In this document: piece after piece, positions 54,119-62,747 of the stretch
Position numbering within the stretch: the stretch's first letter is position 1
How the letters are laid out: each line of letters starts with the position of its first letter
DNA from: Sphingobacteriales bacterium
GTDB taxonomy: Bacteria; Bacteroidota; Bacteroidia; Chitinophagales; CAIOSU01
Assembly: GCA_027486795.1 (NCBI GenBank)
Contig: JAIXOI010000048.1
Location: 124,001 to 188,000 of the forward strand
Reading direction: 5' to 3'
DNA: 64,000 bases
Made by a program: the position numbers and the translations under genes
Notes under the pieces: model-generated
Database searches by the model: none
Told to the model about the DNA's origin: nothing
Seen by the model: only the letters and a program-made list of their open reading frames with translations

Positions 54119-54675
54119 GGTTGAAAGATGAAATTGTTGCGAGAATCGCCAAAAGCCGGCAATACTATGTCCTTATCCGATAATTGTATCTTACTCAAAT
54201 CAAAATTCCAATCAATATTCAATTCTGGGTCATCAAAACGAATACCACCTTCCGACTCTTTGTTGTATAAGTTATCGCACTTGTAGGTAAACTCAGCCGA
54301 CTCGGTTATAACTACAAAACCGTGTGCAAAGCCTCGTGGCACCAACAATTGCTTGTTGTTTTCGGCACTCAATTCTTCTGCGTGCCATTTGCCATAAGTT
54401 GGAGAACCTTTACGGATATCAACGGCTACATCGAGAACTGCCCCGCGAATAACGCGTACCAGCTTAGCTTGGCTGTACGGGTTTAGCTGATAGTGCAGGC
54501 CACGTAAAACGCCATAAACTGATTGCGATTGGTTGTCTTGTACCCAATCGTAAAACAATCCATGCTCTTCGAAGCGCTGCTTGTTGTAGCTCTCAAAAAA
54601 GTATCCGCGGCTATCGCGAAAAACGGTTGGTTCAATTACTACCAAGCCTTCTATACCAGTTTGTGTTACTTTCAT
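54115..54675 (-). CDS. rfbC: dTDP-4-dehydrorhamnose 3,5-epimerase
   Basis: 186 residues, the usual length. The cupin fold contains FRDSRGYFFESYNKQRF, VQDNQSQSVYGVLRGLHYQL (catalytic His in GLHYQ), KLVRVIRGAVLDVAVDIRKG and VPRGFAHGFVV; the active-site Tyr is in FTYKCDNLYNKE. It epimerises dTDP-4-keto-6-deoxyglucose ahead of the RfbD reduction, so gene order matches pathway order. rfbA and rfbB are not in the window. Upstream is a heptamer array. Confidence 0.96.
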   Translation of the reverse strand: MKVTQTGIEGLVVIEPTVFRDSRGYFFESYNKQRFEEHGLFYDWVQDNQSQSVYGVLRGLHYQLNPYSQAKLVRVIRGAVLDVAVDIRKGSPTYGKWHAEELSAENNKQLLVPRGFAHGFVVITESAEFTYKCDNLYNKESEGGIRFDDPELNIDWNFDLSKIQLSDKDIVLPAFGDSRNNFIFQP

Positions 54676-54979
54676 AGTGTGGCAAAAATAGGGATTTTAG
54701 ACACAAGACGTAAGACACAAGACACAAGACAATCTTGAATTTTAAATTTTCCAATTTTTACTTCGAAAAACTTCCAACCCGCAGTGGTTGTACGCCAACT
54801 CGATGCCTTATCGTTTACCACATTAAAAGTAGCGTCTTGGCAGTGGTTTACTTCAATTATAGCGCTAGCCTTATCATCCATTTTGAGGTAGTCTTAGCTC
54901 AAGTGTCGCAAGAAAATCGTTTTGGCAGTTTATGCCAATCACTGCTGCCAAACCCGCACAAATAAGTACACCATGCTAT
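54676..54979. other. 304-base intergenic region upstream of rfbC
   Basis: It holds a heptamer array, then sequence with short ORFs on both strands (54672-54881 minus, 54735-54965 plus) that show no family features. I see no gene. Confidence 0.55.
54699..54731. repeat. Heptamer tandem array (ACACAAG word)
   Basis: GACACAA, GACGTAA, GACACAA, GACACAA, GACAATC in strict register; reverse complement of the CTTGTGT array at 2556. Confidence 0.92.
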
Positions 54980-55822
54980 TTAAAACCGTAGCTTACAAAC
55001 TACTGGTAAATGGTCGGAAGGGTAATTACCATTTCTCGATTCGCTGATAACCTTATAAGTGATTACTTTGAATGCATTGTTTACCAACACATAATCGATT
55101 CGGGAGCAGTTTTTGTTACTTGCGTCAAACCCGCAGCAGGTCAGCTCGCCATCCTTTTGCTGGGCAATGGTAAACGAATCGAAAAGCACGTAGTCAGCTA
55201 AAGCGTTACTTATCTCGGCATATGGCTTGCTATCTGGCCTAAAGTTAAAATCACCTACCACTATTACTGGTAAGCCTACTGCCATATCTTTTATTTTACT
55301 TTTCAACAGCAACATTGATTGGTATCGTGCTTCTTGCCCTTTATGGTCAAAATGGGTGTTAAAGAAAAAGAACTCACGGCCAGTGGTTTTATGCTGCAAC
55401 TTAACCCAACTGGCAATGCGGGTAATGGATGCATCCCAATCTTTACTGCCGGGTATATCAGGTGTTTTTGATAGCCAAATAGTACCACTATCTAGCAGGG
55501 TGTATTTATCTTGTTTATATAATATCAGGCAGTGCTCCCCTTTATTACTGCCATTGTCGCGGCCGACACCATAGTTTCCGTAACCTTTCATGGCCCTTGC
55601 CAAATACTTCTTTTGCTCGGGAGTTACTTCTTGCAACCCGATGATTCCTGCCCCCGATTGGGTGATTACATCTACTACCCATTCCTTTCGCTTGGGCCAG
55701 GCATTTATGCCATCGGTAGGAGTATTCATCCGGATGTTGTAACTCATTGCGGTTACATCAATACTATCGGCCCAAGATACTATGGGCAGCAATAAGAGTA
55801 TGTAAAGCAAGTACTTGTCCAT
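54980..55822 (-). CDS. Exported endonuclease/exonuclease/phosphatase-family protein
   Basis: 280 residues. Signal peptide MDKYLLYILLLLPIVSWA. The EEP fold is complete: MSYNIRMNTPTDG (Asn for metal), IGLQEVTPEQ (Glu), THFDHKG, IVVGDFNFRPDS and the closing SDHLPVVCKL His. Such exported Bacteroidota proteins act as phosphodiesterases or nucleases; the substrate (DNA, phospholipid or sugar phosphate) cannot be told from sequence. Cys-containing CCGFDASNKNCSRID near residue 235 may form a disulfide. Monocistronic. Confidence 0.88.
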   Translation of the reverse strand: MDKYLLYILLLLPIVSWADSIDVTAMSYNIRMNTPTDGINAWPKRKEWVVDVITQSGAGIIGLQEVTPEQKKYLARAMKGYGNYGVGRDNGSNKGEHCLILYKQDKYTLLDSGTIWLSKTPDIPGSKDWDASITRIASWVKLQHKTTGREFFFFNTHFDHKGQEARYQSMLLLKSKIKDMAVGLPVIVVGDFNFRPDSKPYAEISNALADYVLFDSFTIAQQKDGELTCCGFDASNKNCSRIDYVLVNNAFKVITYKVISESRNGNYPSDHLPVVCKLRF

Positions 55823-55907
55823 TGGTAAGAGGAGTTATTGTGCAAACTTAGCTGCAAAAGCAACATTTTGCTAAGCTGGCAGGTATCATAACAAATTGTT
55901 AAAGCTG

Positions 55908-56453
55908 TTACTTATGCATCCTTGCAAAAGCTTTACGGATATCGATGGCAATTGAGCAATTGCCCAACCTAAAAGTTTCCACATCAGATTGCTCTTCATA
56001 GTATCCTTCAACCAAAATAAATGTGCTAAACGTCTCCAATTTAGGGTCAGCAATAATATAATAAAGTACCTGTTGCTCTTGGTAAATCTCAAACTTAGTA
56101 TGTCGATCTTTTAACGCCGATGACGGGGAAACAATTTCAACAATCAAACTGGGAGCTGTAGTAATGGCATCTTGATTTTGGAAATTGCAAATAATCGCAA
56201 TGTCAGGCCGCAGTACTGTGTAGTTATCAATTACCCAATCTAGTTCGTACACTACTTCACAATCATCGCATTTACCTTTATTTCCAACAATTGCGTTATC
56301 GATTTGTACCACCAATGCCTTAGCGAATATTTGGTGTTGCGGACTTGGAGAAGGCGTCATGGCAGAAGGAACCCCATCAATAAGCTCCCAATCGCCCTTC
56401 CAAATGCGATAATCGGCTACGGTATAATTAGGACGATACTTCTGGGTACGCAT
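55908..56453 (-). CDS. Uma2 family (DUF820) putative restriction-like endonuclease
   Basis: 181 residues. The PD-(D/E)XK-type core reads WELIDGVPSAMTPSPSPQHQ, then VLRPDIAIIC, then PSLIVEIVSPSS, then DRHTKFEIYQEQQVLYYIIADP; the Asp, Glu and Lys fit the nuclease-fold pattern of this family. Members are very numerous in Cyanobacteria and occur sporadically in Bacteroidota, often lone genes of unknown role. The CDDCEVVYELDW insert has two Cys, uncommon in the family. No neighbouring methylase. Confidence 0.85.
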   Translation of the reverse strand: MRTQKYRPNYTVADYRIWKGDWELIDGVPSAMTPSPSPQHQIFAKALVVQIDNAIVGNKGKCDDCEVVYELDWVIDNYTVLRPDIAIICNFQNQDAITTAPSLIVEIVSPSSALKDRHTKFEIYQEQQVLYYIIADPKLETFSTFILVEGYYEEQSDVETFRLGNCSIAIDIRKAFARMHK

Positions 56454-56480
56454 AGCTCAAATTTAAGAAGAAACCCTTTA

Positions 56481-57497
56481 TCACACCACATTCACCTCAG
56501 GCACAATGGTTATCCCAAATTTTTCCTTCACGGAGGCTTGTATGTCGAGTGCCAGTTGATATATTTCTTGGCCGGTTGCCCCACCGTAGTTCACCAACAC
56601 CAAGGCCTGCTGCGCATGCGAACCAGTATTGCCCACGCGCTTGCCCTTCCAGCCGGCTTGCTCAATGAGCCAACCAGCGGGAACTTTTACCAACCCGTTG
56701 GGTGCCGGGTAATTGGGTATAAGTGGATAATATTGCTGCAAGGCCTCAAACTGAGCTTTGGGTATTTCGGGGTTTTTGAAAAAGCTGCCAGAGTTGCCCA
56801 ATACCTTTGGGTCGGGCAATTTGCTCTGGCGTATTTTTATCACGGCATCGCTCACGGCCTTTACAGTCGGCTCCCATATTTGCATGTCATCCAGAATGCG
56901 CTTAATGTCGCCATAACTGATATTTAAAGCTGGCTCCTTATTGAGCCTAAACGTAACCGAAACGATGCAATACTGGCCTTTTAAAGTAGTCTTAAACACA
57001 CTCTCACGATAGCCGAAATGGCACTCATCTTTGTTAAAGGTGCGCATTTGAGTGGTTTGCATATCCACTGCCGCTAGGCTTTCAAAAGTAGCCTCAAGTT
57101 CTACACCATAAGCCCCAATGTTTTGCATCGGTGCAGCGCCTACCTGGCCAGGTATGAGCGAAAGGTTCTCAATTCCTCCCCAGCCTTGGTTGATGGCATA
57201 GAGCACCAACTCATGCCATACCTCACCACTACCTACCTTTAGCCAAACGTGCTTATCATCTTCACGCAGCAGCTCCATACCTTTAATGCTATTCTTAATC
57301 ACCAACCCCTCAAAATCGTTGGTAAGTAATATATTACTGCCGCCACCTAAAATAAAGCGTGACAACCCCTTCAACTCTTCGTGCTTTAATACCTCCTCAA
57401 GCTCGCCTACAGTATTCACCTCCACAAAATAGCGGGCTGTAGCTTCGAGGCCAAAGGTATTGTATGATTTAAGGGGATGGTTGTGCAGGATGTTCAT
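56481..57497 (-). CDS. murB: UDP-N-acetylenolpyruvoylglucosamine reductase
   Basis: 338 residues from ATG 57497 (MNILHNHPLKSYNTFGLEA). The longer frame to 57569 is repeat E translated. It reduces UDP-GlcNAc-enolpyruvate to UDP-MurNAc in peptidoglycan synthesis with FAD and NADPH. FAD-binding ILGGGSNILLTNDF and IPGQVGAAPMQNIGAYGVE are present, then CHFGYRESVFK, the catalytic Ser in LGNSGSFFKNP and NTGSHAQQALVLVN near the end. It resembles the E. coli-type (type I) enzyme. Confidence 0.96.
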   Translation of the reverse strand: MNILHNHPLKSYNTFGLEATARYFVEVNTVGELEEVLKHEELKGLSRFILGGGSNILLTNDFEGLVIKNSIKGMELLREDDKHVWLKVGSGEVWHELVLYAINQGWGGIENLSLIPGQVGAAPMQNIGAYGVELEATFESLAAVDMQTTQMRTFNKDECHFGYRESVFKTTLKGQYCIVSVTFRLNKEPALNISYGDIKRILDDMQIWEPTVKAVSDAVIKIRQSKLPDPKVLGNSGSFFKNPEIPKAQFEALQQYYPLIPNYPAPNGLVKVPAGWLIEQAGWKGKRVGNTGSHAQQALVLVNYGGATGQEIYQLALDIQASVKEKFGITIVPEVNVV

Positions 57498-57504
57498 TGA
57501 CCCC

Positions 57505-57632
57505 AATTTGAAAATTTGAAAATTTGAGAATTTGGGAAATGGTTTTCTTGCTTGTTCGTCATTGCACAATTATAACATTTCTCTTTTACTTCTAGGCATT
57601 TCCAAATTGGCTCATTTTCGAATTTTCAAATT
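57505..57632. repeat. AATTTG inverted-repeat element, copy E
   Basis: Left arm is four AATTTGAA-type octamers in tandem (57505 on); right arm ends TTTTCGAATTTTCAAATT and runs into the stop codon of the TPR gene. Confidence 0.88.
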
Positions 57633-59103
57633 AATCCAGCCTTTCAAGGCCGGATTTTGCTTTTTGGCTAAGCCCCGAGTAATACTCATGGTCTTTGAGG
57701 TTGATGCAAAGGTTGTAATAGTGGCGCGCTTGGGTTTTGTCGTGTACTTTTTCGTAAATAAAACCAAGGTTTAAAGCTGCATTGGCGGCAAAGTACATCG
57801 GTTCTTTCTCACCAAGCTTTATGGTCTCTTTGTAGTTTGCAATAGCTTCGGCTTGCTTACCTATGGCATCGTAAATGCGGCCCTTGCGGTAAACCAGCTC
57901 CAGTTGTAGGGGTTTTGTCGTGTAGTTTGCAGGGGCTTTGTCGTGTATTATTGCCAGCGCTTTTTCAAAGTAGCCGCCGTCAAATAGCAGTCTGGCTTTG
58001 AGCAATGGTACATCAGGTACTTGGCCGCTTTCAGCTTCCTTTTGGGCTTGCTTATCGGCATCCAACTCGCTTATACCCTTTGATTTTGCAAACCCCATTT
58101 GCTTCTTGTATTGTGCCGTATCGCAGCTTATTAAATAACTCCAAGCCATCTTTTGGTAAGCATTTTTGATATTGTTTTGGTTGCGGCTTTGCAACAAATA
58201 AGCATTCAAATGTGCCCTGCAATTCGTATCCAAACTATTTATCAATGCCAGCCCATGCAAGTACTCCATAAAAGGAAAATCGGCATATTCCGCTCCTTTG
58301 GGCCTATTGGCCAGCATAGCCAATGCATTCTCGTTGTGCTTGCTATAAATGGCCGCATTCGCAGCCGTGTAGTACGTAAACAGATTGCCTGCCAATGGAT
58401 ACCCAGCCCTACCGATGGCTTGCCAAGCCTCGTCATGCTTGCCCTCCAAATGAATCAATAGAGAAGTGTAAATTAACGTCGTCTCCAATCGAAACTCAAA
58501 CGGGGTCCCTGAAAGTTGTCGCAATCGCTCCATACCCCCTTTCAAATCGCCCTCCAAGCCCAATAAACTTACGCCCCACTGGTATTGCGGAGGAATAATG
58601 CCCATAATGGCCTTGAGCGTGGCAATGCCCTTAAGGTTAGGCTTGAATTGAGGGAATCGCTCACGATTGGCATGATAAAGTTTCCACGCTTTGCGGCAGC
58701 CCATAAAACCATCGTAGTAGTTTTTCATTTTCAATGAGGCCAAAGCAAAATGCAAGCTCATTTCGGCCTGCACATACAAGTGCCACGGCGATTTGCCGTC
58801 TCCGTTTTTGACGGCAGCAAACCGCTTTTCCTGTCCTACTTCAAACCGATCAAACACTTGCTCATCTTCGGATAGGAATACCTCTAAAAAGCCAATGTAA
58901 TCATCTAGTAGATAATTATTGAGGTTGGTATATCCTTCGGAAGCTATTGCCCGCTTGGCGCTGGTGAACTTTAAACTGATTATATTATTGTAAAGCGAGT
59001 CGGTGTGTTCATTCCAAATATAGGTAGCAGCAGCTAGATTGCTAGTAGCGCCTATAACCAGTGCTATTAGAACTGCCAGTAGGTAACAATTACAAATTCT
59101 CAT
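57631..59103 (-). CDS. Exported TPR protein
   Basis: 490 residues. Signal peptide MRICNCYLLAVLIALVIGAT through NLAAA. The rest is helical with tetratricopeptide-like hairpins, clearest near the end (LELVYRKGRIYDAIGKQAEA, INYKETIKLGEKEPMYFAA as ANYKETIKLGEKEP, and FIYEKVHDKTQARHYYNLCI). It likely acts as a periplasmic scaffold. The stop codon lies in repeat E. The gene is a lone unit between murB and the zinc-ribbon gene. Function unknown. Confidence 0.82.
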   Translation of the reverse strand: MRICNCYLLAVLIALVIGATSNLAAATYIWNEHTDSLYNNIISLKFTSAKRAIASEGYTNLNNYLLDDYIGFLEVFLSEDEQVFDRFEVGQEKRFAAVKNGDGKSPWHLYVQAEMSLHFALASLKMKNYYDGFMGCRKAWKLYHANRERFPQFKPNLKGIATLKAIMGIIPPQYQWGVSLLGLEGDLKGGMERLRQLSGTPFEFRLETTLIYTSLLIHLEGKHDEAWQAIGRAGYPLAGNLFTYYTAANAAIYSKHNENALAMLANRPKGAEYADFPFMEYLHGLALINSLDTNCRAHLNAYLLQSRNQNNIKNAYQKMAWSYLISCDTAQYKKQMGFAKSKGISELDADKQAQKEAESGQVPDVPLLKARLLFDGGYFEKALAIIHDKAPANYTTKPLQLELVYRKGRIYDAIGKQAEAIANYKETIKLGEKEPMYFAANAALNLGFIYEKVHDKTQARHYYNLCINLKDHEYYSGLSQKAKSGLERLD

Positions 59104-59190
59104 TTTTAATAAATGAAGTAGCAGACGGTTGGGCTGATTGAGTATGACGTTAAAGATAATGGTTTCTACTAATAGCAGTCGGGAGGTTTT

Positions 59191-59227
59191 AAAACAAAAA
59201 TCCCCACGACAGCGCCGCAGGGATTTT
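59191..59227 (-). terminator. Terminator of the nif3-zinc ribbon unit
   Basis: On the minus strand: AAAATCCC/GGGATTTT-type 8-base-pair stem (59227-59220 with 59204-59197), loop about 15, then TTTTTGTTTT. Confidence 0.8.
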
Positions 59228-59250
59228 CGGGTGGTTTATACCTTTATGGG

Positions 59251-60012
59251 TTACAGTTTTACTGATTCCCTAACTTCTTCAATCAATGCTGGGTCAACCA
59301 AAATACGACCGCAGTGCTCGCAAACAATAACTTTTTTGCGCTGGCTAATTTCGCTTTGGCGTTGTGGCGGTATGCGGTTGAAACAACCACCGCATGAGTT
59401 ACGCTCAATAGGCACTACTGCCATACCGTTCACGTAGTTTTTACGTACACGGGCGTATGCTTTCAATAGGCGCTCCTCAATATTAACCTTAGCCTTGTCC
59501 GAATCTTTACGAAGTACTTCTTCCTCTTTGCTGGTTTCGTTTACAATACGCTCCAGTTCTTCCTTTTTCAATACCAAGTCTTTCTTCTTGTTTTCGATAA
59601 GCGCTTCGCTGTCTTTCAAAAAGTCTTTCTTGGCATCAATGCTATGGTGGGCTTCTTTAATTTTCTTCTCGCTCAACTGAATTTCCAAGTTTTGCAATTC
59701 AATCTCCTTAGTTAAAGCATCAAACTCACGGTTGTTTTTCACGTTGTTTTGTTGCTCTTGGTACCTTTGGATAAGGGTTTCGGCCTGTTTAGCTGCCAAT
59801 TTACGATTGGCAATCTCGTCGGTATATTCCTTCATCTCGTCATTGATTTTACCAATGCGAGTATTCAGGCCTGCCAGCTCATCTTCCAAATCGTTCACTT
59901 CAATAGGCAGCTCCCCACGTAGGGTCTCAATCTCGTCAATTTTCGAATCTATGATTTGCAGTTTTGCTAGGGCTACTAGCTTTTCTTCTACGGTGAGTTC
60001 CTTCACTGCCAT
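59251..60012 (-). CDS. Coiled-coil protein with C4 zinc ribbon (CT398-like)
   Basis: 253 residues. Residues about 10-180 form one long antiparallel coiled coil (heptads such as LQIIDSKIDEIETLRGELPI and LTKEIELQNLEIQLSEKKI). The C terminus is a treble Cys-type zinc ribbon: SCGGCFNRIPPQ and VCEHCGRILVD (two CxxC). The zf-RING_7 family is a presumed nucleic-acid or chaperone-like protein. It follows nif3 by two bases, a conserved pairing in many bacteria whose joint function is not established. Confidence 0.92.
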   Translation of the reverse strand: MAVKELTVEEKLVALAKLQIIDSKIDEIETLRGELPIEVNDLEDELAGLNTRIGKINDEMKEYTDEIANRKLAAKQAETLIQRYQEQQNNVKNNREFDALTKEIELQNLEIQLSEKKIKEAHHSIDAKKDFLKDSEALIENKKKDLVLKKEELERIVNETSKEEEVLRKDSDKAKVNIEERLLKAYARVRKNYVNGMAVVPIERNSCGGCFNRIPPQRQSEISQRKKVIVCEHCGRILVDPALIEEVRESVKL

Positions 60013-60014
60013 AT

Positions 60015-61112
60015 TTAAACGTAGTTTATTGGGTTCGTGTTGACTTGGGTAAAATAGAGTGCAAAATTACTGAATTTTTTTTGCAAAATGGAATGTATAA
60101 TCTCCGGGGTTAATTGTTCGCTTTCGTAGTGTCCTACATCAGCAATTACAATCTTATTTTCGGCATCGAAAAACTCGTGGTATTTAAAATCTCCGGTTAT
60201 ATATACCTGTGCGCCTGCCCTAATGGCATCTTGCAACAAAAAGCTCCCCGAACCGCCACACCATGCCACTTTGGTTACGGTTTTGCCTAGCAAAGCCGTA
60301 TGCCTAATCATTGGGGTGTTGAGGCGATACTTAATATGCTGCAAAAAAGCCACCTCATCTAAGGGGCTGGCCAACTCGCCCACCATGCCAGCGCCTATTT
60401 GTGCATTTTCGTTTTCAAGCACAAAAATGTCGTAAGCCACCTCTTCGTAAGGGTGGGCCTCCTTTAAAGCATGGATCACTTTGCCTTCTACATGAGATGG
60501 AAAAATGGTTTCTATTCTGGTCTCAGGTTCTTGGTGGCGTTCACCTTTATTGCCAACGTGTGGGTTGCTGTTATCGCTGCCTTTAAAAGTGCCTGTGCCA
60601 GCCAAGTTAAAGCTCGCCTCGCTATACTCGCCAATATGGCCCGCACCCGCTGCAAAGAGCGCATTGCGCACCCTATCGGCATTGGCATGTGGGGCAAAGG
60701 TTACCAACTTGCGCAGCAGTTGGCGTTTGGGTGATAATATTTGTAAGTTCTGCAGTCCCAGCTTCTCCCCTATTTTGGCATTTACGCCCGTATGTATATG
60801 GTCGAGGTTGGTATGGATGGCATATATAGCCACATCATTTTTGATGGCTTTGATAACGGTGCGCTCTACATAGTTGCGACCATTAAACTTCTTCAACCCT
60901 TTAAACACTATTGGGTGGTGCGCTATTACGAGATTACAACCCTTTTCAATGGCTTCATCAATAACCGCCTCGGTGCTATCTAAGCAGAGCATTACACCTG
61001 TCACCTCCGCATCGGGATTGCCCACTATCAGCCCACAATTGTCATACCCCTCCTGATAGCTCAGCGGGGCTATGCTTTCTAGGTGTTGGGTTATGTGTTT
61101 TATTTGGGTCAA
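60015..61112 (-). CDS. Nif3-like dinuclear metal-center protein
   Basis: 365 residues from TTG 61112 (TQIKHITQHLESIAPLSYQE), a start that fits family alignments; no ATG is close. Metal ligands are in the expected blocks: NLVIAHHPIVFKG (HHP), YAIHTNLDHIHTGVN and, near the C terminus, DVGHYESEQ. A central insertion of about 110 residues (about 135-240), known as the NIF3_IN or PII-like domain, carries FAPHANADRVRNALFAAGAG. The family forms hexameric toroids; reported activities (GTP cyclohydrolase-like) are uncertain. Upstream is repeat F. Confidence 0.9.
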   Translation of the reverse strand: MTQIKHITQHLESIAPLSYQEGYDNCGLIVGNPDAEVTGVMLCLDSTEAVIDEAIEKGCNLVIAHHPIVFKGLKKFNGRNYVERTVIKAIKNDVAIYAIHTNLDHIHTGVNAKIGEKLGLQNLQILSPKRQLLRKLVTFAPHANADRVRNALFAAGAGHIGEYSEASFNLAGTGTFKGSDNSNPHVGNKGERHQEPETRIETIFPSHVEGKVIHALKEAHPYEEVAYDIFVLENENAQIGAGMVGELASPLDEVAFLQHIKYRLNTPMIRHTALLGKTVTKVAWCGGSGSFLLQDAIRAGAQVYITGDFKYHEFFDAENKIVIADVGHYESEQLTPEIIHSILQKKFSNFALYFTQVNTNPINYV

Positions 61113-61118
61113 AATCTC

Positions 61119-61245
61119 AATTTGGAAATTTGAAAGTGTGCTAACCTGCCAGCCGGCAGGCGGGTTTGAAAATTTTAAAAACTAGTATTCGAGCGAGAAG
61201 TCAATAATTCATTTCCAAATTTTCAAATTTTCTCATTTTCAAATT
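61119..61245. repeat. AATTTG inverted-repeat element, copy F, with nested palindrome
   Basis: Left arm AATTTGGAAATTTGAAAGTG, right arm TTTCCAAATTTTCAAATTTTC to TTTTCAAATT. Between GTGCTAA and TTTGAAAAT sits a 20-base G/C-rich insert, CCTGCCAGCCGGCAGGCGGG (61145-61164), absent from the other copies. Confidence 0.88.
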
Positions 61246-62644
61246 AACGCAAAAGCGCTGCCTTAGTTTCCTCCAGCATTTGCGTAACACGCTCGGGCGT
61301 TGCCGCTTCGGCATATACACGCAACACCGGCTCAGTGCCGCTTGGGCGAATCATGATGGTTTCGTCGTCGCCAAGGTAGTATTTAAAACCGTCCAAATCT
61401 TCTAAACCAGTTATCGGCGAACCTGCAAAAGCCTTGTAAAAGCTATTTTGGCAATTGCTGATGATACTCTGTTTCTTCTCTTCGGTAAGGTGCAAATCGT
61501 AGCGGTTGTACGAGAATGGCCCAACCACAGCATATACTTCTTGTATTAGCTCAGTTAGTTTTTTGCCGGTTTTGGCCATATATTCCAGTAGCACCAAACC
61601 ATCCCAAATACCGTCGCGCTCAGGTATGTGGCCCTTCACAGCTATACCGCCCGATTCTTCACCACCAACCAACACGTCTTCCTTCACCATAATTTCGCTG
61701 ATGTACTTGAAGCCGATTTTGGTTACTTCTACTTCCAGGCCATAGGCTTTGCAAAGCTTTTTGATTTTGTTAGATACCGAGAAAGCAATAACCACCTTAC
61801 CATTAAGGCCTTTGTACTTGTGCAGGTAGTGCACCAACAACAACAATATATGGTGCGAATCGACAAACTCGCCGTTCTCGTCGTACATACCAATGCGGTC
61901 GGCGTCGCCATCAGTGGCTAGGCCTGCATCAATAGATACATCGTGCTTAATCAAATCCGATAGTTCTTGCAAGTTGCGGTGCAATGGCTCTGGAGCGCGA
62001 CCATGGAAGCCAGGGTTATAATCGCAGTGCAACAAGGCCGCGTTGGGCAGCAAGCGGCGGATTACGTTTTGCCCAGCACCATACATGGCATCGTAGGCCA
62101 ATGATATACCTGACTCTTCAATTGCCTTAAAATCAAAGTTGGCTTTTACATGGTTGATGTACATATCTTCCAGGTTAATCCATTCAATTAATCCTAGCTT
62201 TTCTAAGCTAGTCAAGTCGCCTTTAATCTCTGGGGCTGTATCGGGTATCAAGTCTTCCACTTCGGCAATTACGGCTGGGCTACTTGGGCCACCTGCGTTG
62301 CTTTTTAATTTAAAACCATTGTAGCTTGGTGGGTTATGGCTGGCGGTAATAATAACACCAATATCGGTACCCAGTTTGTTGGCACCAAAAGATATCATAG
62401 GGGTGCTCACAAAGCCTTTGGCCATTTTCACTTTTATGCCATGGGCTGCTACTACCAGAGCCGTGGTTTCAGCAAACAACTCACCACCAAAGCGACAATC
62501 GTGGCCCAATACAATGGCGTTGTGCGTGTTATGTTGTTTTACCCATAGAGCGGTAGCCTCTGCCACGCGTGCTACGTTCTCAACGGTATAGTCTTTTGCA
62601 ATAATAGCTCTCCAGCCGTCGGTACCGAATTTTATCTTACTCAT
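61244..62644 (-). CDS. Phosphoglucomutase/phosphomannomutase family enzyme
   Basis: 466 residues. The alpha-D-phosphohexomutase set is complete: the phospho-serine loop TASHNPPSYNG (Ser102), the metal-binding DGDADRIG, the sugar-binding GGEESGGI and the phosphate-binding RPSGTEPVLR. It interconverts hexose 1- and 6-phosphates in the cytosol. The TASHNPP(S/E)(Y/D)NG form is closer to phosphoglucomutase/phosphomannomutase than to GlmM, but the exact sugar cannot be decided here. Its stop codon is the end of repeat F. Confidence 0.92.
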   Translation of the reverse strand: MSKIKFGTDGWRAIIAKDYTVENVARVAEATALWVKQHNTHNAIVLGHDCRFGGELFAETTALVVAAHGIKVKMAKGFVSTPMISFGANKLGTDIGVIITASHNPPSYNGFKLKSNAGGPSSPAVIAEVEDLIPDTAPEIKGDLTSLEKLGLIEWINLEDMYINHVKANFDFKAIEESGISLAYDAMYGAGQNVIRRLLPNAALLHCDYNPGFHGRAPEPLHRNLQELSDLIKHDVSIDAGLATDGDADRIGMYDENGEFVDSHHILLLLVHYLHKYKGLNGKVVIAFSVSNKIKKLCKAYGLEVEVTKIGFKYISEIMVKEDVLVGGEESGGIAVKGHIPERDGIWDGLVLLEYMAKTGKKLTELIQEVYAVVGPFSYNRYDLHLTEEKKQSIISNCQNSFYKAFAGSPITGLEDLDGFKYYLGDDETIMIRPSGTEPVLRVYAEAATPERVTQMLEETKAALLR

Positions 62645-62709
62645 GTTTCTTCTTTTGGAGGCGTAAAATTAGCGTTTTTGGTTGAGAGTGCATGGCCTCC
62701 AAAAGAAGG

Positions 62710-62747
62710 TTATTGGTTGATTGGTTATTAGTTATTGGTTAATTATT
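62710..62747. repeat. Octamer array (ATTGGTTA word)
   Basis: TATTGGTTG, ATTGGTTA, TTAGTTA, TTGGTTAA in near-octamer register; reverse complement of the ATCAACCA end of 48180-48264. It supplies the stop codon of the next gene. Confidence 0.8.

Noticed and set aside
54672-54965. Overlapping short ORFs on both strands upstream of rfbC
   Set aside because: Neither shows a recognisable pattern and they cover each other; the minus one continues through the heptamer array.
55908-56453. Uma2 gene as part of a restriction system
   Set aside because: No methylase or specificity gene lies nearby; neighbours are housekeeping genes.
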